Origin: Dialister hominis
Lineage (GTDB): Bacteria; Bacillota; Negativicutes; Veillonellales; Dialisteraceae
Direction of reading: 5' to 3'
DNA length: 64,000 nucleotides
Assembly (NCBI RefSeq): GCF_007164725.1
Contig: NZ_AP019697.1
Coordinates: 788,001 to 852,000 of the forward strand
A program made the position numbers and the translations under genes. Shown piece by piece: positions 27,199-38,571 of this stretch. Positions within the stretch are counted from its first letter, which is position 1; every line of letters starts with the position of its first letter. A model generated the notes under the pieces. That model was not told where the DNA came from. It made no database searches and saw only the letters and a program-made list of their open reading frames with translations.

Positions 27199-30100
27199 AT
27201 GGGTAATGGCGTTGTATATATAACAAACCATGATCGCAAATATTCGTCAATGAAGAGAGTTTGTGATGAACTTAAAGCGGAAGGTCAGATTTCGGCCCAA
27301 TGCCGCACATTATTTATTGAAGACGGAGCGGAATGGGATGCTTCTCTGGCTGCAGCTATGCAAGGTTCAAATCTGGTTATAGTTCATTTGATGAAAAATG
27401 CTATGAACACACCTTTATGGAATCATTGCAGGGATTTTTTATGTGACAATAAGGTCCCTTTTTTTATTGATGCTAACGATGGAGATGTACAGGACAGCCG
27501 GTTTATTGATGATGATAAGCTGGCACGGTTTAAACTTTACTGCTTGTACGGGGGGCCTGAAAATTATAAAAATCTGTGGCTTTATGCGGAATCTTTCAAT
27601 GATGAGCATAAAGCAGATCCGCCGCTTCCCGAAATCTCACCGGAATCAGGGATTTATGCACCATTTGTCAAAGAAAGCTTTATGGAAAGTGCAGAAGATT
27701 ATCTGAAAATTCGTGTAAAGCCGCAGCAGGTCATTATAGGCCTCCTGTTTTACAGAGATGAATGGATAGGCGGCGATTTAAAGTATCAGGATGATTTCAT
27801 GGCTGCCGCTGAGAAGCAGGGCTGTGCCGTAATTCCTGTTTTTGCCAACAGCCAGATGGGATCTTCTAAAAATGAGAAATCCTTGTCCAAAGCCATTCGC
27901 AAGTTTTTTATGAAGGACGGGAAACCGATCATTGATGTGCTGGTCACGACGATGAAATTTTCCCTGACTGGGACTGGCAAGACTGATATTGGTACATTAA
28001 AAGAACTGAATGTTCCTATTATTGATGCTTATACGCTTCTTACTCCCGAAGAGGACTGGAAAGCGGATCCGGAAGGCATGAATGCTGTTGAAGTATCGAT
28101 TTCTGCTGCCCTTCCTGAGCTTGACGGCGTCATTCACGGTGTGCCTGTCGCAGGAAGAATCAAGGAAAATGGTCTTCTAGAGTATCGTCCGATTCATGAA
28201 CGTATAGCAAGAATCGTATCGAAAGCATACAAATGGGGACATCTTCACCGCATGAAGAACAGCTATAAAAAAATTGCTTTGATTTTTCATAATTTCCCCG
28301 CAGGGAATGCAAATATCGGGAGCGCTTCCGGACTGGATACGATGGAGAGTGCTGTTCTTCTGCTGCAGAAGATGCAGAGCGAAGGCTATAGGATCCAGCA
28401 GATCCCTGACTCGGGTGCTGATCTTCTGAAATCAGTGAACTCACATGTAACAAATGATATTGCTATGATGACAGATAAGCAGTATGAAGAATCCATGAAG
28501 TTATCCGGCGAGAATTACCAGGACTTTTTCTCTGAGCTTCCTGTCGCAGTACAGCAGGATATGGAACATACATGGGGGAAAGCACCCGGGGATGTCATGC
28601 TGGATGATGATGGAAATTTCCTGATTCCCGGATTTGAAAACGGAAATGTATTCATAACCGTCCAGCCGTCCAGGCAGTACGGGATGGATGCAGTCAAGCT
28701 TTATCATGACCCGAAAATACCTCCAACGCATCAGTACCTGGCATTTTATCACTGGCTTAGAGATGTATGGAAGGCTGATGCGGTAATCCATCTGGGAACT
28801 CATGGGAATCTTGAATGGCTCTCGGGAAAGAGTGTAGGGCTGGACGATGAAAGTTACCCTGATATTGCGCTGAATGATCTTCCTAATATATATCCTTACC
28901 TGATGACAATCACAGGTGAAGGGATTATCGCAAAAAGACGGTCCTCAGCATGCCTGATCGGGCATCTTCCGGCTCCTATCGCAGAGGCAGGGGCATATGA
29001 TGAACTGGCTGAACTGGAAAAGACATTGGATGAATATGCACAGCTCAAGAGGGGAACTTCGGATATAAGCGGCATTGAAGCAGATATAAGAAAACTGTCT
29101 GTGGCTGCAAAGCTTGATGAAGAGGTACATTATGATGAAAGTGAGCCATTTGAGGACTATGCAGCTCATCTGCATGCATATATAGAGGAACTGAAAGACA
29201 GCGAAGTCCACGTGGGACTTCATATACTGGGGAAAGCACCGGAAGGAAAGCTGCTACTTGACTGCGTACTGCAGATATTAAGACTGTCTAATGGGGATAT
29301 TCCGTCTGTTTTTGAACTGTGGGCCAAAAAATATAATCTGACGCTGGATGATATTCAGACGCATCCGGATGAAATTTATGAGCCTCTGCATATGACGAAA
29401 AGCCAGTTAATGGAGAAAATTCGTGAGGAAACGCGAAAAGTCATTTCCTTCGCGATAGAATCCATGCAGCAAGAAGACTGTATTGAACAAATTATGAACC
29501 TTCCTGAAGCACAAGGCAGTGATGCATGGAAACAGGAATCGAATAAACTGCTGGATTTCGTTATACATGAGCTGATTCCGTCAATCCACAGGACTTCGGA
29601 TGAAATGACAAACACGATTTCTGCATTATCCGGGCAATATATAAATCCAGGACCTTCCGGGTCACCTAATACAGGAGGCGCAGGACTGCTCCCTTCAGGA
29701 AGAAACTTCTATGGCGCTGATCCCAGGACACTTCCATCCCCAGCCGGATGGAATTTAGGCGTAAAGCTGGGAGACAGGACTATCGCCAAATATATTGCTG
29801 AAAAAGGGCATTACCCGGAAAATATAGGAATGGTTTTATGGTCAGGGCCAAATATGAGAACCTTTGGCCAGGATATCGCCGAATTCCTGTACTTGCTGGG
29901 GATTAAGCCGGTATGGCAGAAGGGCAGCTTAAAAGTCACAGGATTAGAGGTTATACCGCTTAATGAACTGAAGAGACCGAGAATAGATGTTACTGCAAGA
30001 ATCAGCGGACTTTTCCGTGACACGCTTCCGCAAATTTCCAAATTGCTGGATCAGGCAGTTATGATGGCTGCAGAACAGGACGAAGGAAATGAAGAAAATT

Positions 30101-30921
30101 TTGTAAGAAAGCATATATGCAGTGATGCAGAAGTTCTTAAAGCTAAAGGTAAAGAGGAGACTGAAGCATGGCGGACTGCATCGTACAGAATATTTGGCAA
30201 TGCCCCGGGGACTTATGGCGCAGGTGTCAATGTGATTCTTGATACCCGTGAATGGGAAAACACGAAAGACCTTGCTGATGTATATGTCAGATGGGGCGGA
30301 CATGCTTTTGGAAAGGGAGCTGACGGATGTTTTGAACCTGAGCTTTTCAAAAAGCAGCTGGCGCGCATAGATCTGACTGTAAAAAACGAAGAGAATCCCG
30401 ACAGCAATATTATGAGTTCAGATGATTATAATGCATTCCATGGAGGCATGATTGCTGCAGTGAAAAGTCTGTCCGGTAATTCACCCGAATCCTATGTGGG
30501 GGACAGCACGAACAGAGGCAATGTTAAAATCCGTACCGTCAACGAAGAAGTCAAACGTATTTTCAGGAGTGAGTCCATGAATCCTAAATACATCAAGGGT
30601 TTAATGGAGCATGGTTATAAAGGCGCATCCGATCTTGCCAACAGGATGGCAATCAGCTTCCAGTGGGATGCTACCAGTGATGTAATAGATGACTGGATGT
30701 ATGATCAATATGCCGAAAAGTACGCGCTGGATCCTGAAATGAAAAAATGGATGGAAAAGGTGAACCCCTGGGCACTGAAAAATATAGCCGAAACACTTCT
30801 GGAGGCGGAAAAACGCAAGATGTGGAATGCCAAGGATAGTATGAAGAAAGAATTGGAGAAGTTATATTTATCTATCGAAGGAACCCTTGAAGAAGACGAC
30901 GATGACGATGACGAAGATTAA
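27199..30921 (+). CDS. CobN / magnesium-chelatase H-like large metallochelatase subunit
   Basis: A protein of about 1240 residues of the CobN/ChlH/BchH family. The family core is clear: [20 protein letters not shown] (near residue 530), [13 protein letters not shown] and [41 protein letters not shown] and [11 protein letters not shown]. This subunit binds the tetrapyrrole and carries out metal insertion or removal with AAA+ partners, whose genes follow directly. It ends in an acidic run ([10 protein letters not shown]). ATG 27199 is five bases from GAGGGA; an in-frame ATG at 27193 overlaps that site. The oxygen-independent B12 pathway here uses CbiK, so the substrate need not be a corrinoid; heme or another metal is possible. 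Confidence 0.88.
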   Translation: MGNGVVYITNHDRKYSSMKRVCDELKAEGQISAQCRTLFIEDGAEWDASLAAAMQGSNLVIVHLMKNAMNTPLWNHCRDFLCDNKVPFFIDANDGDVQDSRFIDDDKLARFKLYCLYGGPENYKNLWLYAESFNDEHKADPPLPEISPESGIYAPFVKESFMESAEDYLKIRVKPQQVIIGLLFYRDEWIGGDLKYQDDFMAAAEKQGCAVIPVFANSQMGSSKNEKSLSKAIRKFFMKDGKPIIDVLVTTMKFSLTGTGKTDIGTLKELNVPIIDAYTLLTPEEDWKADPEGMNAVEVSISAALPELDGVIHGVPVAGRIKENGLLEYRPIHERIARIVSKAYKWGHLHRMKNSYKKIALIFHNFPAGNANIGSASGLDTMESAVLLLQKMQSEGYRIQQIPDSGADLLKSVNSHVTNDIAMMTDKQYEESMKLSGENYQDFFSELPVAVQQDMEHTWGKAPGDVMLDDDGNFLIPGFENGNVFITVQPSRQYGMDAVKLYHDPKIPPTHQYLAFYHWLRDVWKADAVIHLGTHGNLEWLSGKSVGLDDESYPDIALNDLPNIYPYLMTITGEGIIAKRRSSACLIGHLPAPIAEAGAYDELAELEKTLDEYAQLKRGTSDISGIEADIRKLSVAAKLDEEVHYDESEPFEDYAAHLHAYIEELKDSEVHVGLHILGKAPEGKLLLDCVLQILRLSNGDIPSVFELWAKKYNLTLDDIQTHPDEIYEPLHMTKSQLMEKIREETRKVISFAIESMQQEDCIEQIMNLPEAQGSDAWKQESNKLLDFVIHELIPSIHRTSDEMTNTISALSGQYINPGPSGSPNTGGAGLLPSGRNFYGADPRTLPSPAGWNLGVKLGDRTIAKYIAEKGHYPENIGMVLWSGPNMRTFGQDIAEFLYLLGIKPVWQKGSLKVTGLEVIPLNELKRPRIDVTARISGLFRDTLPQISKLLDQAVMMAAEQDEGNEENFVRKHICSDAEVLKAKGKEETEAWRTASYRIFGNAPGTYGAGVNVILDTREWENTKDLADVYVRWGGHAFGKGADGCFEPELFKKQLARIDLTVKNEENPDSNIMSSDDYNAFHGGMIAAVKSLSGNSPESYVGDSTNRGNVKIRTVNEEVKRIFRSESMNPKYIKGLMEHGYKGASDLANRMAISFQWDATSDVIDDWMYDQYAEKYALDPEMKKWMEKVNPWALKNIAETLLEAEKRKMWNAKDSMKKELEKLYLSIEGTLEEDDDDDDED

Positions 30922-30977
30922 TGCAAGAATTTAATGTCACAAAGATAGAACTTAATCATTTACTGATAGGAGTCAAT

Positions 30978-32006
30978 ATGAAAAGAAGAGATGTATTTCC
31001 TTTTACCGCAATTATCGGACAGGATATGATGAAGCTGGCTTTGGAACTGAATGTGATTAATCCAAGATTGGGAGGAGTGCTGATCCAGGGAGAAAAGGGG
31101 ACTGCCAAATCTACTGCAGTCAGGGCTCTGGCGGACCTTCTGCCTCCCAGAAAGTGCATAGACGGATGCCGCTATCATGACGATCCTAATGACAAATCCA
31201 ATTGGTGTGATGAATGCAGTGAAAAATATAAGGATGTGGAACCACCGGTAAAGCTCCAGTCCATGAAAGTAATCGAACTTCCGGTGAGTGCTACTGAAGA
31301 CAGAGTTGTTGGGACATTGGACATTGAAGCAGCTATAAAGACAGGAAACAAATCATTCGAGCCCGGGATTCTGGCTGATGCCAACCGGAATATCCTGTAT
31401 GTCGATGAGATAAATCTGCTGGATGACCATATTGTAGATGTTCTTCTTGACTCCGCAGCAATGGGAATCAATACAATCGAAAGAGAAGGCATTTCCTATT
31501 CCCATCCTGCGCGTTTCTCTCTGGTCGGGACAATGAATCCGGAAGAGGGGGATATTCGTCCGCAGCTTCTCGATCGATTTGCCCTGTCGGTAAAAGTAAC
31601 AGGGGAACAGGATCCTGAGAAGAGAGCCGAAATTATAAAAAGGCGCCTTTCTTACGAAACCGATCCGGAAGAGTTCGTCAATCAGTGGAAGGATGAGCAG
31701 GAAAAGGAAGTCAGCCGTATAGAGCGTGCTATGGATCTTCTGCCGCGTATTTCTATTTCAGACGACATGCTCCTGATCGCAGCGAAGATCGCAATTATTC
31801 TAAAGGTCGATGGACACAGAGCTGATATTACATTGATAAAAACTGCTGAAACCATAGCTGCTTTGGAAGGGCATCTTGAAGTTTCCAAAGAAGATATTAG
31901 AAAAGCTTCACGCTTAGCATTGCCGCACCGTATGAGGAGACGCCCGTTTGAAGAACAGGAGCTTGATTGGTCAGAAGTAGATAAGGTCATTGATGATGAA
32001 GCGTAA
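30978..32006 (+). CDS. Magnesium-chelatase I-like AAA+ ATPase
   Basis: A 342-residue AAA+ protein of the ChlI/BchI type: [15 protein letters not shown] at the start, Walker A GEKGTAKS (residues 38-45), a cysteine-containing insert ([10 protein letters not shown]...CDEC), [12 protein letters not shown] as Walker B, and sensor region [22 protein letters not shown]. It would power the CobN-like subunit together with the D-like protein. ATG 30978 has AGGAGT and matches family N termini; an in-frame ATG at 30921 overlapping the previous stop adds 19 unrelated residues. It overlaps the next gene. Confidence 0.9.
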   Translation: MKRRDVFPFTAIIGQDMMKLALELNVINPRLGGVLIQGEKGTAKSTAVRALADLLPPRKCIDGCRYHDDPNDKSNWCDECSEKYKDVEPPVKLQSMKVIELPVSATEDRVVGTLDIEAAIKTGNKSFEPGILADANRNILYVDEINLLDDHIVDVLLDSAAMGINTIEREGISYSHPARFSLVGTMNPEEGDIRPQLLDRFALSVKVTGEQDPEKRAEIIKRRLSYETDPEEFVNQWKDEQEKEVSRIERAMDLLPRISISDDMLLIAAKIAIILKVDGHRADITLIKTAETIAALEGHLEVSKEDIRKASRLALPHRMRRRPFEEQELDWSEVDKVIDDEA

Positions 32007-33900
32007 TGTATATCCTTTTTCCGCCATAACAGGTATGGAGAAGGCTAAAAAGGCTATTTTGATTAATCTGGTGAATCCTCATGCGGGAGGCCTCATTATA
32101 TCCGGTAAGAGCGGGTCGGGAAAATCAACTTTGGTACGCGGGGCAAGAGATTTGATTGATGATCCATGGGTCGAACTGCCTGTCAGTGTAACGGAAGACC
32201 GCCTCCTGGGATCTATAGATACAGAAAAGGCGGTTAAGACAGGAGAACGGACTCTTCTTCCGGGACTCGTTGATGAAGCCAATGAGGGGATTCTATACAT
32301 AGATGATGTGAATCTCCTGCAGTCTGATTTATTGTCAATTGTTTTGGATATTCAGCAGAATGGCAGTTACAAACTGGAACGGGACGGACTGTCTGTAGAG
32401 AGGAAGTCCCGCTTTACCATCTTGTCGGTAATGAATCCTGACGGCGGATCGCTCCCTTCATCAGCCCTGGACCGATTCGGACTTTTTGTAAATATAGAAG
32501 GCACGGAAGGTATCAAGGACCGGGAAGAGATTATCCGGCGCGTTCTTGCATACGAGAATGATGGAATCGGATTCAGAAATAAATGGGCTGATGCAAACTC
32601 CGTATTAAGGGAAAAAATCAGGAATGCAAGGGAAATCCTGCCTGAAGTAGAGTGTCCGGATGCCATGATCCAGCTTGCTGCGGTATATTCCCTGAAAGCA
32701 AATGTTTCAGGTCATAGAGCCGATATCTATCTGATCGAAGCTGCCAAAGCGATTGCTGCCTTATATAATCGCATGTTCATTATGCCGAAAGATATTGAAG
32801 AAGCTGCTGAATTTGTCCTGCCCCACAGGATGAGAAAACCTGATACGGAGAGGAACAATACTCCGCAGACTGAGCAGAACAAAGAGCAGGAGCAGGAAAA
32901 AAAGGACAAGCCTGAAAATAATGAACAGCAGGCTCCGAAGAATGAGGATTTAAGACCAGCGCAGTTAAATGACACGCAGGATGAATCAAATGATGACAGT
33001 GAACCGGAAGATAATACGGAAAATGCCCCTGCTCCCCGGGAAGATCAGGTCGATCAGGCGGATTTAAGTGTAGTACTGCCTCCTATGTGGATTCAGCCCC
33101 AGAGATTGAGGCTTAAGAAAAGCGGGGATGGAAAACGTGAATTCGTACTGACAGACAAGAAACAGGGAAGATATGTAAAGTCGAAGCTTCCCAGGGAAAA
33201 AGTGTCAGACATTGCATTTGACGCTACACTTAGAGCAGCTGCGCCTTACCAAAAAGCCCGTCATTTATTAAATAAGGATCTGGCATTTGTCATCAAGAGC
33301 AGGGATCTTAGAGACAAGGTAAGAGAAAAACGTACGGGACATGTCTTTTTATTCGTTGTTGATGCCAGCGGATCAATGGGTGCTAAAAAGCGGATGAGCA
33401 TAGTCAAGGGCGTTATTTTCAAAATGCTCCTTGAGGCCTATCAGAAAAGAGACAGGGTAGGCATGATAGCCTTCAGAAAGAAGAAAGCCGAAGTCCTTCT
33501 TCCAATAACAAGAAGTGTCGAATTTGCACAGAAAAAGCTGGCGGACCTTCCTACCGGCGGAAAGACCCCTCTGGCAAGCGGTCTCCGGAAAGCGGAGGAC
33601 GTGCTCGATATGCTTTACCGTCAGGAACCAACTCAGGAACCGGTTGTCATTCTTATAACTGATGGACGAGCCACGGCTGGCTCAAATCCTGATTCGGATC
33701 CTGTAGCAGATGCTTTAAGAGAAGGAGCCCGCCTGAGAAGAAGAAATCTGCCAATTGCAGTCATAGATACGGAAAGCGGATATATCAGGCTGGGACTGGC
33801 AGAAAAATTAGCAGATATTATGGGAGCATCTTATTTCCATGTAGATAAACTATCCGAAGATTCCCTGCTGCATATCTGGAGAACGACGACAGAGGATTAA
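31996..33900 (+). CDS. Magnesium-chelatase D-like AAA+/VWA protein
   Basis: A protein of about 634 residues. An N-terminal AAA+ domain ([14 protein letters not shown]-loop GKSGSGKS at 37-44, [13 protein letters not shown]) is followed by a Pro/Glu/Gln-rich acidic linker (residues about 280-365) and a C-terminal VWA domain with the metal-ion-dependent adhesion site DASGSMG (near 456), [11 protein letters not shown] and ITDGRAT. This is the ChlD/BchD layout that bridges the I-ring to the large subunit. Starts at TTG 31990, ATG 31993 and ATG 31996 are all possible; 31996 best parallels the I-subunit N terminus. It overlaps the I gene, so the three are coupled. Confidence 0.88.
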   Translation: MKRNVYPFSAITGMEKAKKAILINLVNPHAGGLIISGKSGSGKSTLVRGARDLIDDPWVELPVSVTEDRLLGSIDTEKAVKTGERTLLPGLVDEANEGILYIDDVNLLQSDLLSIVLDIQQNGSYKLERDGLSVERKSRFTILSVMNPDGGSLPSSALDRFGLFVNIEGTEGIKDREEIIRRVLAYENDGIGFRNKWADANSVLREKIRNAREILPEVECPDAMIQLAAVYSLKANVSGHRADIYLIEAAKAIAALYNRMFIMPKDIEEAAEFVLPHRMRKPDTERNNTPQTEQNKEQEQEKKDKPENNEQQAPKNEDLRPAQLNDTQDESNDDSEPEDNTENAPAPREDQVDQADLSVVLPPMWIQPQRLRLKKSGDGKREFVLTDKKQGRYVKSKLPREKVSDIAFDATLRAAAPYQKARHLLNKDLAFVIKSRDLRDKVREKRTGHVFLFVVDASGSMGAKKRMSIVKGVIFKMLLEAYQKRDRVGMIAFRKKKAEVLLPITRSVEFAQKKLADLPTGGKTPLASGLRKAEDVLDMLYRQEPTQEPVVILITDGRATAGSNPDSDPVADALREGARLRRRNLPIAVIDTESGYIRLGLAEKLADIMGASYFHVDKLSEDSLLHIWRTTTED

Positions 33901-33924
33901 TCATTTAAAGATTTTCTAACATGA

Positions 33925-33933
33925 TGGTATAAT
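33925..33933 (+). promoter_or_regulatory. Extended -10 promoter of the ABC exporter gene
   Basis: TGGTATAAT, 90 nt before the exporter ATG. It suggests separate transcription from the chelatase operon, although no terminator separates them. Confidence 0.5.
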
Positions 33934-34023
33934 TTTAGAAGCATAGATAAATTCCGTTTTATTTAAGGGAGGCACAGGCAGGCTTTATTCCTGAAATCAT
34001 ATAAAGCTCCAGAGGTATATTTT

Positions 34024-35769
34024 ATGGTAAAAAGTTTTCTGAAGTATTATAAGCCTTACATGACAATACTCATTGGCGTCATTATCGGTACATTTGTCAT
34101 GGCCGGTCTTGATCTTATCTTTCCTATTGTTGTCAGATACTTGATTAATGAGATACTGCCGTCAAAGAATATGCACCAGCTGTTCATAGGATCAGGGGTA
34201 TTGCTCTTTTTATATATTGTTAATTTTATCGTGCAGTATGCAGTGCAGTATTATGGGCATATTATGAGTGCTTCCATAGAGCACGATATGAGATCGGAAT
34301 TATTCAGGCACATAGAAAAGCTCTCTTTCCACTACTTTGATAATGAGAAGACGGGACAGCTTCTTTCAAGAATTACAAGTGATGTAACGGAAATCAGCGA
34401 TCTGGCATTCAGAGGACCTAATGACGTGCTTCTTTGCGGTGTCATAATGGCAGGAACTTTAATAGTCATGCTGCTTATGAACTGGAAACTTGCGATTATT
34501 ATTGGTACATTGCTGATTGCCAAGAGTATTCACACAGTAAAAGTAAACCGTGCTATGAAAAAATCATTCCGGAAAAACCGTGTGAAAGCCGGAGAAGTGA
34601 GTGCTCGCGCAGAAGAGAGCCTTTCTGGTATCCGTCTGGTTAAAGCTTTTGCCCAAGAAGGGTTCGAGTTAAAACGTTTTATAGATAAAAGCAGGGAATT
34701 AAGAGATACAAAATTTGAATCATACCGTCTTGTTGCTTATTTTTCCAGCGGCATTAATTTCTTTACCAATATCATTAACGTTGTCGTTTTATTAGGCGGC
34801 GGGATGATGATTGCCGGCGGGACCTTGACGGTCAGCGATTTTGTCGCATTCCTGCTTTATGTCAATATCTTCATGCGCCCTGTATTCCGTCTGACAATTC
34901 TTGCTGAAGTTTATCAGCGGGGGATGGCAGGCTTCCATCGATTTGAGGAAATTATGAAGACAGAGCCGCTGATTAAGGACAGCAGAGAACCGGCCAGTGT
35001 AAAAGATATCCGAGGAGATATCGTGTTCGAAAATTTGTCATTTGGATATGATCCAAATCATCTCGTCCTGCATGACCTCAATCTCTCTATTCCGGCAGGC
35101 CAGACGGTCGCTTTTGTCGGAGAAACCGGGGCAGGGAAAAGTACTCTTGTAAACCTGCTGCTCAGATTTTATGAACCGACAAAAGGGCGTATTACACTGG
35201 ATGGAAAGAATCTCAAGGATTTCCGGCAGCAGGATTTAAGGCGGCAGATTGGGATTGTGCAACAGGATGTATTCCTGTTCAGTGACTCGATTGCAGAGAA
35301 TATCAGCTATGGCAAGGAAAATGCAACAAATGAGGAAATCGAAGAAGCAGCCAGACTTGCCGCTGCAGACAGCTTCATCAACAACCTTCCTGAAGGCTAT
35401 CACACAAAAGTTGGTGAACGCGGCGTCAAGCTTTCTGGCGGGCAGAAGCAGAGAATTGCAATTGCACGTGTCTTTCTGAAGAATCCGCCTGTTGTTGTTC
35501 TTGATGAAGCAACATCCGCACTGGATACGCAGACGGAGAAAGTAATCAAGGAAGCACTCGACAGGCTCGCTGCTGATAGAACAACAATTATTATTGCACA
35601 TCGTCTTTCTACCGTAAGGAATGCAGACTGCATCTGTGTTCTTGATCATGGAAAGATTATAGAAAAAGGAACCCATGATGAACTGATTGCCGGAAAGGGA
35701 AAGTACTTTGAACTTTATCAGGCCCAGCAGAAAAAAATCCGCCATGAGGAACCTTTTGAAGAGGCATAA
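34024..35769 (+). CDS. ABC exporter, fused permease and ATPase (MsbA/LmrA-like)
   Basis: A 581-residue half-transporter that would act as a dimer. The first ~320 residues hold six membrane segments (MTILIGVIIGTFVMAGLDLIF, LLFLYIVNFIVQ and others). The ATPase domain has Walker A VGETGAGKST (near 367), signature LSGGQKQRIAIARVFL, Walker B VVVLDEATSALD and the H-loop in TIIIAHRLST. The family moves lipids, peptides or drugs and the cargo is not predictable. Its position after the chelatase operon raises a possible link to tetrapyrrole or metal export. A convergent terminator follows. Confidence 0.9.
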   Translation: MVKSFLKYYKPYMTILIGVIIGTFVMAGLDLIFPIVVRYLINEILPSKNMHQLFIGSGVLLFLYIVNFIVQYAVQYYGHIMSASIEHDMRSELFRHIEKLSFHYFDNEKTGQLLSRITSDVTEISDLAFRGPNDVLLCGVIMAGTLIVMLLMNWKLAIIIGTLLIAKSIHTVKVNRAMKKSFRKNRVKAGEVSARAEESLSGIRLVKAFAQEGFELKRFIDKSRELRDTKFESYRLVAYFSSGINFFTNIINVVVLLGGGMMIAGGTLTVSDFVAFLLYVNIFMRPVFRLTILAEVYQRGMAGFHRFEEIMKTEPLIKDSREPASVKDIRGDIVFENLSFGYDPNHLVLHDLNLSIPAGQTVAFVGETGAGKSTLVNLLLRFYEPTKGRITLDGKNLKDFRQQDLRRQIGIVQQDVFLFSDSIAENISYGKENATNEEIEEAARLAAADSFINNLPEGYHTKVGERGVKLSGGQKQRIAIARVFLKNPPVVVLDEATSALDTQTEKVIKEALDRLAADRTTIIIAHRLSTVRNADCICVLDHGKIIEKGTHDELIAGKGKYFELYQAQQKKIRHEEPFEEA

Positions 35770-35790
35770 GCATTTAACAGGAAATTTGAA

Positions 35791-35829
35791 CAATAAAGAG
35801 GAGCCGGCTCAACCGGCTCCTCTTTATTG
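35791..35829. terminator. Bidirectional terminator between the ABC exporter and galU
   Basis: Two perfect 17-nt arms (35791-35807 and 35813-35829) starting CAATAAAGAGGAGCCGG around a 5-nt loop. T- and A-rich ends serve both convergent genes. Confidence 0.9.
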
Positions 35830-35836
35830 CTGAATG

Positions 35837-36721
35837 TTAAATTTTATTATCCATGAGCAATGACTTCAGATATTGACGGAATTCAGGACCGATATCGTCC
35901 CTTCTCAGGGCAAATTCCACGGTTGCCTTTAGATATCCAAGCTTATTCCCGGTATCATAGCGCTTTCCTTTAAAGTTATAAGCATAGACGTTTCCGTTTT
36001 TGGCCATGACACGCAGGGCATCTGTCAACTGAATTTCCCCGCCTTTTCCGGGCTTGGTCTGCTCCAGGATTTTGAAAACTTCAGGAGTGATGACATAACG
36101 GCCCAGTGCAGCAAATCTGCTGGGAGCTTCCTCAATGGAAGGCTTTTCAATCATATTCTTAACCTTGAGGAGATCGGGATTTTCTGTTGGCGTTCCGTTG
36201 ATAATGCCATAGGAAGATACCTGCTCCGGACGTACGAGCTGGCAGCCGATGATCGTTCCGCCTGTTTTGTCATATTGGGAAATTAATTGCTTAAGTGCAG
36301 GTTCGCCGGAACCATTATAGACAACATCGTCGCCTAAAATGACACCGAATGGTTCCCCGTCCATAAATTCTTTAGCGCAGAGAATCGCGTCTCCAAGACC
36401 CCGCATATATTGCTGGCGTGTGTAATGAATCTTAACGGAAGCAACCTGACGGACTTCTTTCAATAAATCCATCTTTCCGGATTCATAGAGATGCTGTTCA
36501 AGTTCAGGAGAAGAATCAAAATGGTCCTCAATAGCTCTTTTGGCATGTCCCGAAATGATCAAAATCTGTTCAATACCGCTGGCCTTTATTTCCTCAACGA
36601 TATATTGAATGGTCGGTTTATCAACGATAGGAAGCATTTCCTTAGGCATCGCTTTCGTTTCCGGAAGGAAGCGTGTCCCGAATCCTGCTGCAGGAATGAC
36701 AGCTTTTCTGATTTTTTGCAT
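35837..36721 (-). CDS. galU: UTP-glucose-1-phosphate uridylyltransferase
   Basis: A 294-residue nucleotidyltransferase with KAVIPAAGFGTRFLPETKAM at the N terminus (nucleotide loop), KEMLPIVDKPTIQYIVEE, VILGDDVVYNG and IQLTDALRVMA, all GalU hallmarks. It makes UDP-glucose for glycolipid and envelope polysaccharides, possibly including the substrate of the glycosyltransferase at 10 kb. AGGTGA lies upstream of the ATG. It is monocistronic, divergent from the amino-acid ABC genes. Confidence 0.96.
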   Translation of the reverse strand: MQKIRKAVIPAAGFGTRFLPETKAMPKEMLPIVDKPTIQYIVEEIKASGIEQILIISGHAKRAIEDHFDSSPELEQHLYESGKMDLLKEVRQVASVKIHYTRQQYMRGLGDAILCAKEFMDGEPFGVILGDDVVYNGSGEPALKQLISQYDKTGGTIIGCQLVRPEQVSSYGIINGTPTENPDLLKVKNMIEKPSIEEAPSRFAALGRYVITPEVFKILEQTKPGKGGEIQLTDALRVMAKNGNVYAYNFKGKRYDTGNKLGYLKATVEFALRRDDIGPEFRQYLKSLLMDNKI

Positions 36722-36803
36722 AACTTTTCACCTCAAATAGTTTAGAGACTCCTGCTGTTTGAAGAGTCTGGAACCTGAAACTATATTTATGTCTTATTCA
36801 ATT

Positions 36804-36831
36804 AGTATAGCATAATCGGTTTTATTTTGAA
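36804..36831 (-). promoter_or_regulatory. galU promoter
   Basis: On the minus strand: TTCAAA (36831-36826), a 16-nt spacer and TATACT (36809-36804) preceded by TGC. Confidence 0.5.
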
Positions 36832-36931
36832 TTTAAGGATTTGATCCAGGTCTTTCTTAAACATCCAGTTCATAAAATCTTGGCTTTAAAAGATGAAAAA
36901 TAATAATTTATACGATTTATGCAGAATTTAA

Positions 36932-36960
36932 TTGACTTAATTGTATAATTATGCTATATT
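36932..36960 (+). promoter_or_regulatory. Promoter of the amino-acid ABC transporter genes
   Basis: TTGACT (36932-36937), a 17-nt spacer and TATATT (36955-36960) with extended TGC. An overlapping TATAAT at 36944 is too close to the -35. Confidence 0.65.
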
Positions 36961-36986
36961 CAGATGCATAGAAAGGCGTGAGAATA

Positions 36987-37739
36987 ATGACTGATAAAAA
37001 GCAGATTATATACGAAGTCAAGCACCTGCAAAAATCTTTCGGCAATGTCGAAGTACTCAAGGATATAAATATGAAAATAGAGAACGGGGAAGTTTGTACG
37101 ATCATAGGACCGTCCGGATCCGGGAAAAGTACGCTTCTTCGCTGCCTGAATTTACTTGAAAAGCCGACAGGCGGTGAGCTTTGGTTTGAAGGCAAGAGGG
37201 TCAATGAAAAGACGGATGTCAAAATGCTGAGAAGAGATGTCGGCATGGTATTCCAGTCATTCAATCTTTTCCCTATGTTTACAGCGCTTGAGAATGTTAT
37301 GTATGCGCCAATCCATATAAAAAAGATGCCCAAAAGCCAGGCTCGTGAAGAGGGGATGGAACTGTTGGCCAAAGTCGGTCTGGAAAACAGAGCTGATTAT
37401 TATCCGGGAGAGCTTTCCGGAGGTCAGCAGCAGCGTGTCGCTATTGCACGCGCTCTTGCGATGAAACCTAAGATGCTTTTATTTGATGAACCGACATCCG
37501 CTTTGGATCCTGAACTGGTAGGGGACGTTCTTTCAGTTATGAAAGAGGTAGCCCTGGCTGGAATGACGATGGCAGTTGTTACACATGAAATGCAGTTTGC
37601 AAGATCCGTTTCCAACCATGTTGTTTTTATGGATCAGGGGTATATCGTAGAAGAAGGAAATCCGGAGGATATATTTACTCATCCGAAGGAAGAAAGAACG
37701 CAGACATTCCTTAAACGGTTGCTGCATGCAGATATATAG
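36987..37739 (+). CDS. Polar amino-acid ABC transporter ATP-binding protein (GlnQ/HisP-like)
   Basis: A 250-residue ABC ATPase of the polar amino-acid class: [16 protein letters not shown], Walker [27 protein letters not shown], signature [17 protein letters not shown], Walker [15 protein letters not shown] and H-loop [10 protein letters not shown]. The following gene encodes its permease. No binding protein is encoded next to it, so that component must lie elsewhere. ATG 36987 fits better than GTG 36978, which overlaps the ribosome site. Confidence 0.93.
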   Translation: MTDKKQIIYEVKHLQKSFGNVEVLKDINMKIENGEVCTIIGPSGSGKSTLLRCLNLLEKPTGGELWFEGKRVNEKTDVKMLRRDVGMVFQSFNLFPMFTALENVMYAPIHIKKMPKSQAREEGMELLAKVGLENRADYYPGELSGGQQQRVAIARALAMKPKMLLFDEPTSALDPELVGDVLSVMKEVALAGMTMAVVTHEMQFARSVSNHVVFMDQGYIVEEGNPEDIFTHPKEERTQTFLKRLLHADI

Positions 37740-37753
37740 GAGATGACATTATT

Positions 37754-38446
37754 ATGGATTTGGTAATTGATACAGCGGTTAAATATAATGACATCTTTAT
37801 GTCCGGCGCTAAAATTACGATTATTATTTCATTGCTTTCCTGCTTTTTCGGCCTTTTACTGGGGATTATTCTTGCATTCATGAAAATCTCCGGCATTAAA
37901 ATTCTGCAGGCAATTGCTACTGTTTATGTTGAAATTATCAGAGGTACGCCAGTACTCGTACAGATTTCGCTCGTGTTCTTCGGGCTTCCATTCCTTGGAA
38001 TCCATTTCCCGAGTTTCCAGATCTTAGGCGTTGATTTTGAACGCTTGTCTGCAGGTGTGTTGGCGCTTATTATCAATTCCGGGGCTTATGAATGTGAAAT
38101 TGTAAGATCGGGCATTCAGTCGATTCCTAAGGGGCAGCTCGAAGGGGCAATGTCGCTCGGGTTTTCCAAATGGGAATCAATGATCCGGATTATCATCCCG
38201 CAGGCGATTCGTAATATTCTTCCGGTCATCGGCAATGAATTTGTTACACTTATCAAGGAATCCTCTCAGGTTTCCGTCATCGGTATGGCAGATCTGATGT
38301 ATACGGCTACCACGATTCAGGGAATCAGCTTCCAGCCGTTCCCGCCGCTGGTTATCGTTGCATTGTATTACTTCATCATGACATTCTTCGTATCTATGTG
38401 TCTTAAGGTTCTTGAAAGACGTTTAAAGGTTAAGAGCGTCAGGTAA
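37754..38446 (+). CDS. Polar amino-acid ABC transporter permease (HisM/GlnP-like)
   Basis: A 230-residue membrane protein with about five hydrophobic segments and the inner-membrane motif ALIINSGAYECEIVRSGIQSIPKGQLEGAMSLG (EAA-type loop contacting the ATPase). VEIIRGTPVLVQISLVFF is typical of the His/Glu/Gln family. The gene begins 14 nt after the ATPase stop and is followed by a terminator, so this is a two-gene unit. Confidence 0.93.
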   Translation: MDLVIDTAVKYNDIFMSGAKITIIISLLSCFFGLLLGIILAFMKISGIKILQAIATVYVEIIRGTPVLVQISLVFFGLPFLGIHFPSFQILGVDFERLSAGVLALIINSGAYECEIVRSGIQSIPKGQLEGAMSLGFSKWESMIRIIIPQAIRNILPVIGNEFVTLIKESSQVSVIGMADLMYTATTIQGISFQPFPPLVIVALYYFIMTFFVSMCLKVLERRLKVKSVR

Positions 38447-38458
38447 TTGAGTTTAAAA

Positions 38459-38500
38459 CTTCTATCTGGAAGGATTCATATTCCGGATAGAAGCTTTTTA
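38459..38500 (+). terminator. Rho-independent terminator after the permease
   Basis: CTTCTATCTGG pairs with CCGGATAGAAG (one G-U) followed by CTTTTT. Confidence 0.85.
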
Positions 38501-38571
38501 ATTAGGATGAAATTTTCAGGCATATGCTAAAAGCACCCGGCATTAAAGGAATAAATAAAAAATGTAATATT

